64,000 nucleotides of DNA from Euclidia mi (lineage: Eukaryota > Arthropoda > Insecta > Lepidoptera > Erebidae), in the NCBI GenBank assembly GCA_944739405.2, contig OX123186.2, positions 10,810,995 to 10,874,994 on the forward strand. The letters run 5' to 3'. A program made the position numbers and the translations under genes. Positions within the stretch are counted from its first letter, which is position 1. Each line of letters begins with the position of its first letter. Positions 56,880 through 64,000 of the stretch are shown piece by piece. The notes beneath the pieces are model-generated. The model saw only the letters and a list, made by a program, of their open reading frames with translations. It had not been told where the DNA came from and made no database searches.

Positions 56880-58980
56880 AAATGCACATTGGAAATGCCA
56901 ATTCAAGGAAAACGTTTTTTAATTACACGTTTGAAACGAAGGAAGGTTTTTTTCCATATTAATAATATGGATTAGTTTTACCACATTATGGACTTTATCC
57001 CAGGAAAATAACATAATCTCAACATTGCAGAAACTAGCATACACATATTAAATTAACTTTAACTAAATTAAAATGCTCACATAATAATTTAATGTTAAAG
57101 CTGCTTATTAGTATTCTAATATTCTTGCCGTACCATGTGGTCAATATTAATTATAATTATGTAAAATTATTTTTAAGTACGTTACGGTTTCCTGTCTATA
57201 CAAATATAAACTACTTTATTATAAGGTTGTCAACTGCGTTGCGTGACAATTATATTTGTAGTTACTAATTGGCTAATTAGGATCACATCCAATATTAAAA
57301 TAAGCTCCAGATTACATCTAAGCTTTCTATGACAACACAAAAGTCTATCTAAATTGTTGTAAAATATGGTGTGAAAATTAATTTTATTATGAAGTCTGCT
57401 GCGACTTCTTGCATCTGCATCTCAAAAAATCTCTTAAATTTGTTGGAACATATTCATGTCAAATTGAAATAATTTATAACCATCTTTGATAGCTGGTTTA
57501 ATTTTGTGTTATCCTACCCCAAATAAGTCTGGTGTTATAATAAGTTTTGTAATAAATCTGTTTAATTACACATGTAAACCAAAAGCCTTATAAAACACTG
57601 TTGCTATAAACTTGGTGGTACAAAGTTATCGTACGAAACGTTGCAAGAAAATATACACTAAAATCTGAACCCACAAATATTACTTTTGTCGTTAACACGA
57701 GCGCACCAAATGGCTGGGTAAATAAGACATTTTTTCCACTCTTCTAATGGCAAGCTATACCGGAGTTGTTCGCGAGGTAAGGCAAATATACCGTCTTCGC
57801 GATTATAGGGGTTCGGTTGACCCTCAACAAGGTTCCTTGAGATCTTAGTGGTTACTATCAGTTTTCACATAATGTTCGATAAAATAAAATCGTAAACAGT
57901 TTTGGTCAACCAGAGTTGACAATATAGTATTTTGTATGGCAATTTGTCGGTCTACGTGAACTGATTACATAAATAAGTGGCATGCATAATACAGCATTAT
58001 GTGTGTGCCGGCTTGACCAGGAAAGTAAAGGTAGGTACTGTGCACTTGCAGAATATCAACGTAAACTAACAATATTGGTGTTGCATTACTTTTGATATAA
58101 TGAGAGTGATAGAAGCCTAGTAACCCTTCCTTTCTGGGTCACCATACTTATATCTTCTGCCTTTCCTCCTGGTTGGCAGTCACTTAGATGTATTTTCTTC
58201 AATATTCTAGAAAGTCTAAACTGACGGTTAAGATAATAAATAATTTGCAGATTCTCTGATTTTTGCGGCAGGGAAATCAGAATAACCTTAATGGTAGATG
58301 TGAGCTGCCGCGGCTGTGCCTGACATTCAAGTTGCAAGGTAGATAATTTATGAACCATTAATTCATAGGTATAAACATAGATAAACCGTGTAGTTTGATC
58401 ATAAAACTATAACGCATAGTTCATTATAATCGTAACAGATGGCGGCATTCCTTGAGGGTTCAAGCACATTGTATTATTAACATGTTTCCCGACAATGTTT
58501 TCCTTTAACATGCGAAGCTGATTATAAATTTAAATTGCGTACATATGTTCGCAAAACAAGCCACGAACTTAGAAAATTTTTGTTTTGTTGCGGCTCAGCT
58601 TGCCGAGTTTAGTTCTTGTTGAGTAATTTCATTATGAAATCTTACAGTAATCTCAATTATGTCTATCCGAGATAAATAAATGGATTTTCGTACCATATAA
58701 GCATTAGAAACTCTTAAGACTTGAAAAGAGTAATCAAAAGTTTTTTTTTATTGTAGCTTATCCAAAATGAATCCTTACCGCCTGATTTGAAGCAGTCATG
58801 AAGTCTCATAACAAAAGTCATCAAGCTACTAAAATATCCATAATAGTGGCATGATGGCTCCTACTCTGATGGCCTAGAAAAAGGTATTTCGCGCCTCGCT
58901 TACCAACAATGGCAGGTGGCAGCGGCTAGCTTTTACTCTGATGCGACATCGCTCGCTGCGCACGACCGCGACGGCCGTAA
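56880..58980. other. AT-rich sequence, nothing recognised
   Basis: A minus-strand open stretch at 58086-58358 (start MVHKLSTLQLECQAQ) has an ATG but no family signal. A gtgccggcttgaccaggaaa piece at 58008 resembles the repeat at 20.28 kb. Confidence 0.45.
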
Positions 58981-58987
58981 TAGTAGG

Positions 58988-59912
58988 GGAGCCCACGATG
59001 CTAAATTGGGATTTACTCGAGCTACCATTGAGACCTATTGGTTCGCAAAGCTAAGATGATCAAATTATAAAATTGTAAATAATGTATACTTTTACATCGG
59101 TGGGGAGACCGACTATTGATTTTCAAACCTTTAAAAAAACTCTATTGCACTCATCTCTCCAGATAATGGTCAGATTATGAGAAAGCACGTATAGGATGTT
59201 AGGATGAAAGCATATACAGGACAAAAAAGACCCTTAACGAAAACTGAAATCCCATGTTGTACCAATCACTACGAACATTTTTTTACTTCTGCACCATACC
59301 TAGTCCAGAATTACTGGTTCAGAAGATATTGAGGCTCAAAGTTAGTATAGATTTTTTCTAATTAGGTACAAAATCGATGCATTTACCCCGCCAATATGTT
59401 CTATAGACGCCCTATGACCTCATGAATATGTAGGTATTTCGAGCCTTGCACGGTCGCGCTTTTAATTTTGGTTTAAAAAATGTGAAAACTTAAAAAAAAT
59501 CGTTTCGCAGGTATTATTTTTGGTTAGTATGACTTGGCATGATGTCCGCAACGAGTAGACCTCGGCTTGGTGATGGGTCTTGTGACACCCTGCATATCTT
59601 AATCTGACGCCCTTGAGTATTTCAAAATGGCGAATTATTTTTGCACGGTCTAAGAGTTACCACGAGTTTGCCTCATATCCAAATCGTAAGATTATTCAAA
59701 GGGAGCTTTTTTTAGTTTAACTTAACATACCCTTAGAAAATCTGACACGGTCGATTAAGTTTATTTTTTTGCATATTAAAATCTTTCGTATGATCACCTC
59801 CACCATGCAATCGATCAGATTAACATTTCTACTTTATTAAAAAGACGTAGGACATAGATGCTATCAATATCTGACGCGCTCGAGTAAATCCCGAAATCCC
59901 TTCATGGGCTCC
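58988..59912. mobile_element. 925-bp TIR element, non-autonomous
   Basis: The left end ggagcccacgatg and right end ttcatgggctcc lie in inverted 34-bp repeats matching at about 27 positions; the innermost 14 bp (gggatttactcgag) are identical. The interior has no transposase frame. It contains ttcaaaatggcgaattattt and tgcacggtctaagagttacc, which I recall as dispersed in moth genomes. The superfamily is not known to me. Confidence 0.65.
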
Positions 59913-60189
59913 TTTACTATAAAGGACCTGGGATCATAGGAAAAAGGGAATCAAATCAATCAAAATCAAATGCCTAGTCCTTGCCTTAAAATTAATGGTG
60001 GTTCTTTATCTCACTTCGACGGTCTAGTGCAACACTGCTGCCCGATTAATTTTGTGTCTATGGTCTCAAATTTACGATACATCAATCCGAATGCAAAACC
60101 GCAATTAAAAAGAATCTATCACAACAGAACAAACAAACAAGAACGTTTCTGACGATGAACTGTACCTTGTAAACTTCCTAGTCTATCTC

Positions 60190-60860
60190 ATCATAGTCAT
60201 CATCCTCCTAAAGTTATCCCAAATTCACGCTGGAGTCCGCTTAATAGTCTAACCGGATTTGGCTGAATATTAGCTTTTGACGGACGGAGCAACTGCCTGT
60301 CTGACCTCGGCAACCCGAAGGCACAGTGATATTCCATGGATTAGACTATAATAATAATAATATATTTATTTTGATCACACAATACAAATTCAAGGTACAT
60401 TCATAACATTCACAGTAAAGAAGATAATAATATAAAATCATGAACATATTATTAAATTGAAAACAAACAAAAAAGAATTAAAAAAAGATGTCATACAATC
60501 CAAAGTCAAAAGAAAATAATTAAATATAAGAATAAAAATAGGTTGGTACATAATAATAATTACATGTGATCATTTGAATACAATTGATTCTTTATGCTAG
60601 GCTCGGTACTGTGTGTCAAAAAAGGCAGCAGCTCTGACTAGTGACAGCTTATTAAGAAGGTACTGACGCCCTTTAACGACTGTCAAAGATCTTTATGACA
60701 ACCGGGACCGACGGCTTAACTTGCTCTCCGAGGCACGGGGCAAGCGACAATTAATAATTTAATAAGCACATAACTCCGAAAAGTTATTGGTACGCGCTGT
60801 GGATTCGAACGCGATGCCTTCTGCATGGCAGTCTGTTGGTATATCCTCTAGGCTATTGCC
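60190..60860 (-). repeat. SINE family A, near full length, split by a LINE 3' end
   Basis: The two SINE parts (60190-60350 and 60634-60860) are in register with the 0.96-kb copy. The right part adds the tRNA-like head, whose minus strand reads gcctagaggatata and gcgttcgaatccac. The insertion is flanked by GACTA on both sides. Confidence 0.7.
60351..60633 (-). repeat. LINE 3'-end fragment inserted in SINE
   Basis: The (ATA)n start and atatttattttgatcacaca are the antisense of a LINE 3' end. The fragment carries no coding motif. GACTA occurs immediately before and at its end, as a target-site duplication. Confidence 0.6.
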
Positions 60861-61199
60861 ACATCAGTCTATCTCTTCATAGTACCTATTACATCTTAAA
60901 AGCAAATGCGATGCAATTTAGTAGCGCAAACTGAAGCCGCAAGTTGAAGCTAAATTTTTCTTTTATAAATAAACTGGTAAAATGTAATGAAGTTTTTTTG
61001 CATGGAATACAGGTAGTCCCAAGTATTAGATATATGGCTTTGGAACAATGCCATATTCTGCCTGGATTAAGAATGCAAATGTATAATTATAATGATGCTA
61101 AAAGGCCTGAGAGATAGAGCTGTAGAGATAGGCCATTTCTTTTTAAAAGAGTCCAGCTCAAAGATACTCTTTAATGAAGCAAAATAACTTTTTAATGTA

Positions 61200-61310
61200 A
61201 AAATATTATCATCCTCTTAGTGTTATCCCAGTTACAGCCCGAGGTCCACTTACTAGTCTATCCCGATTTGACTGAACACTGGCTTTACGTAGCTAAATTA
61301 CATACCTCTT
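61200..61310 (-). repeat. SINE family A fragment, diverged
   Basis: tcctcttagtgttatcccag, tagtctatcccgatttgact and gaacactggcttt match family A with many substitutions. Confidence 0.5.
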
Positions 61311-61541
61311 GAGAAGAAAAGCCGAAACAAACTCAGAGTCATTGCTTCTTTTTTTCCACTGCTCTTCATTGCAACTCAAAGAGATGGCAATATTCCCTGT
61401 TTGCTAAGTAGAATAGTATTGGCTTCGGAATATGCATAAATTGGAGAAGAAATAAGTAGTGGAAAATCCTTCAGTAAGTATATCTTCTTAATTACATTAT
61501 CCTGTCTTTACTGATTCAATTAAGAACACTTTTACAACAAG

Positions 61542-61775
61542 GTGTACTGTAATCAACCTCGTACTCAGCCGTACTCACCGATACTACATCAATATCCGTC
61601 GACGGCACTCGTAAACACGGACCTCTGGCCACCAATAATATTGATTGATCACCGAGAGATCATAAATTACTTGCTTCAGTACGACATTGTGCGGTGTACA
61701 GGCCGCAGCGATAACAGACGGTACGAAGAAATGTTGAGTTATGATGTAGTTTGTTGTATGAAATGGTTTTTGGAG
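61542..61775 (+). CDS. Candidate host exon, product unknown
   Basis: 78 codons open in phase 0 from a modest acceptor (cttttacaacaag) to a consensus donor, ttggag|gtgagt. The peptide includes DLWPPIILIDHREIINYLLQ and YDIVRCTGRSDNRRYEEML, a well-mixed composition. Third codon positions are richer in G and C than the surroundings (cgg tgt aca ggc cgc agc gat). No repeat copy occurs elsewhere in the window. I do not recognise the family. Neighbouring exons were not found, so the gene would extend outside or through long introns. Confidence 0.35.
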
Positions 61776-61849
61776 GTGAGTTTAGAAATGCAGTTTTGGA
61801 TCAGTGGACCATGAAAACTGCATGAACATAGTGTTGAGTTCAGAAGTTT

Positions 61850-61965
61850 TAAGCGGCCGTCCTGCCACTTAAGCCTGAGCTGGGTGTTGTGGGTTTGATT
61901 CCCCCACGGAACAACTGTAACACTGTGTGATAATCAAATTACTGTATCGGGTCGAGTTTAATTTG
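61850..61965 (+). repeat. tRNA-derived SINE-like sequence
   Basis: aagcggccgtcctgccactt then gggtttgattcccccacgga (B-box-like), followed by actgtgtgataatcaaatta, similar to the body after the tRNA-like head at 31187. No closed tRNA cloverleaf. Confidence 0.5.
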
Positions 61966-61989
61966 TGTCCTTTTCTTGAATGTGTGCAA

Positions 61990-63475
61990 AGTCCTAGGCG
62001 ACCAATTTTTTATTCCTAGTGCAGAAGTTGTTGTTAAAAATAATTGATGTATATTATTGTATGCATATTATTGTTATAAGTATGAACCTATGTAAACTAT
62101 GTGGTAAACTGAAAATCTATATGAAAAAATCTAATAAATACCATAGAATTATCTTTACCGATATAATTAGGAAACCTGCTAATAGTCATTTTACCCATCT
62201 GGCTTGTTTTTAAATAAACAATGGGGAATTATATACCAAACTCACGCCTTTTCAATCTTCCTTTCAAAAATAATGATCGATGGAGAAATAATACAATTAT
62301 GTAATTAAATACTGATCGGATGTTAAAATTGCCAAAGATAAAGAAGGCACGAAGATTCCTTAGCAAGCAATTCGCACATTAGAAAAGGCTTCCACCTCCA
62401 TAATGTTCAAAACATAATACCGTAAAGGCACTTAGCGTCCTTTAGCAACGAGCCAAAATAAATCTTTCGCGGAGCACCTGAAAAAGCCTTAACTGTACCT
62501 ATTTTTTATCCCCATATCAAAATGGAAATATAGCATAATAATGTCGCCAAAATACCCCAGCGTTAGCGTACATTACGTTTTGGTTACACAATGGAAAAAG
62601 GTTGGTATTAACGCATAACCTAATGGCGTGAGACGTCGGGTATTAGAAAAATGTGTTCAACGCAAAAATCGCTGAACTGAATGAATGTTCAGCCACAATA
62701 CGACAATATGGTGCCTTATCCTTTTCGCATATGTACGATCGATATGGGTAAGAAGGAGATAGGCAATGGTCAGTTGAAGTTAATGTTCCGTCTCATTCAA
62801 AATTGAGTTTTGAATACCAGAACTGTATAAGTAGTAGGATATTCGCGATTCAATACATTTTATTTGTGTTAGAGGTAACGTAATATTATCCTATTGGATA
62901 TCTATTATCGCTATAAGATACCTACATTTTGTAAAAAAATTGTTGGATAGTCGTGTATTTATGATAAAAGGATTTTTACAGGCGATCACACATTTAGTAT
63001 CTTGTAAGACAACTTACGATATTTTAGGTATAAACTTTTACGTCTCTTTGTGATAACAGTTTAAATCTTTAAATGTATTCTGACATAATTTGATTATAGC
63101 CAAACATTAAATAAAAAAGTCATATTTTTGGATTAAAAAATGCGACTCTTACTGACTACTCGGTTACATACTTCTGTTTTCCGGGCAACTTAACAAACAT
63201 GCAAACAACTTAATCAAGAAGAGTTGGACTCCGGCAAGCCATTTGTGGGAATGAATCGTTGTCTCACGTGATTATCCTCTCAACTCTCATAGCAGTGCTA
63301 AACGATTAGGTAAACGCTTAAGCCACAACGCCATTCTAAAAATCTTGTCAACTCAGAATACTTACACGAACATTTCATAATTTAACAATCTGGACTATAA
63401 ATTTACCATGTATTACCATATACCATATATTGTGGAAGGCAATTCATTATGTTATTTAATTGTATAAAGGCTAGC
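61990..63475. other. AT-rich sequence, nothing recognised
   Basis: No supported coding frame, RNA gene or repeat end. Confidence 0.45.
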
Positions 63476-63479
63476 CTTT

Positions 63480-63598
63480 CATCATCATCATCAGCCCTAT
63501 ATACTATCCCACTGCTGGGTACGGGCCTCTTCTCACTATGAGATGGCTAAGGCCATAGTCCACCACGCTGGCCAAGTGCTGTTTGGCAGAGTTCATAT
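63480..63598 (-). repeat. SINE family E tail fragment, minus strand
   Basis: tcatcatcatcagccctata, tgctgggtacgggcctcttc and gtccaccacgctggccaagt are the antisense of 48050-48170. Confidence 0.7.
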
Positions 63599-63599
63599 C

Positions 63600-64000
63600 G
63601 ATACCTTTAGGTAGAAAGGTGGTATAAACCATTTTGGCCAAATTGAGTTATATATACCATTTTCTCAGATTTTTTTCCCTATCGATCTGTATATATGAAA
63701 TGCAGAAATTCGCACAAAAATGGTTAATACGACCCAGAAATTTTCAGTTATGGCCTCTTAAAAATGGTAAATTTTCAGTGTAAAAGCCGAATGTTTTCTT
63801 TTTGTAGTTTGGTTATGATGTAATTACCATAAGTTTTATTACCTCAGGGCGTAAAAATAGTCGTTTATTGTAAATGGTTTATACGCCCTAACGTGTTAAA
63901 TGCATTACCTAAGCATAGTTTAAATTCGACGTCGTAAATCCTTATTGCATAGCTATACCTTTGGGTAGAAAGGTCGTATAAACCAAAACCCGACTTTACA
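63600..64000 (+). repeat. Direct repeat at window edge, about 352-bp spacing
   Basis: gatacctttaggtagaaagg plus tggtataaacca at about 63600 recurs as ctatacctttgggtagaaag plus gtcgtataaacca at about 63952. The second copy runs into the window end. Could be the first unit of a tandem array or two flanks of a small element. Confidence 0.6.

Noticed and set aside
58086..58358. 90-codon minus-strand gene
   Set aside because: Has an ATG but no recognisable motif or splice context, and it adjoins a dispersed-repeat piece at 58.0 kb; a chance frame cannot be excluded.

Overview
The window reads as AT-rich nuclear DNA from an insect, most likely a moth or butterfly. This is inferred from three things: several tRNA-headed SINE families with ATT- or ATG-type tails, BEL/Pao, Gypsy, RTE-like, CR1-like and Jockey-like retroelements, and split genes with standard GT-AG introns. 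There is no bacterial-style gene organisation, no rRNA and no CRISPR array. Most of the 64 kb is transposable-element DNA at various stages of decay; host coding sequence is sparse.

Layout. 0-1.2 kb: an RTE-like scrap, a P-element/THAP-transposase scrap and a SINE. 1.6-6.6 kb: facing copies of an inverted-repeat DNA-transposon end enclose a dispersed element whose interior has grown into a roughly 2.8 kb satellite with a 904-bp higher-order period. 9.4-18.4 kb: a candidate two-exon gene for a small basic secreted peptide (signal-peptide exon at 9430-9499, terminal exon at 18171-18382). Its intron holds a full-length 7,046-bp Gypsy-type LTR element with 4-bp AGAG target duplications. 18.8-24.1 kb: SINEs, a LINE inserted in a SINE, and weak candidate exons on the minus strand. 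25.2-28.6 kb: a 33-bp minisatellite, then minus-strand P-element-like transposase and THAP zinc-finger exons. 30.9 kb: a large foldback repeat.

31.7-46.5 kb is a three-layer nest. An outer BEL/Pao element has lost its integrase core and was entered by an RTE-like LINE on the minus strand. That LINE was then split by a second BEL/Pao element flanked by 5-bp CCTAT duplications. The two BEL copies share an in-frame TAG between gag and protease. 49.0-53.5 kb: a CR1-like LINE on the minus strand, with a long open EN-RT frame, interrupted by a 5'-truncated Jockey-like LINE on the plus strand. 53.5-64 kb: mostly unrecognised DNA with one TIR element, SINE copies, a plausible host exon at 61542-61775 and, at the right edge, a direct repeat that may be the start of a satellite.

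What works together: gag, protease, RT/RNase H and integrase segments lie in retroelement order inside their LTRs, but every LTR element carries disabling breaks. The CR1-like LINE is the copy closest to intact. The host candidates (peptide gene, exon at 61.5 kb, THAP exons) rest on splice signals, reading phase and motifs only, and need transcript evidence.
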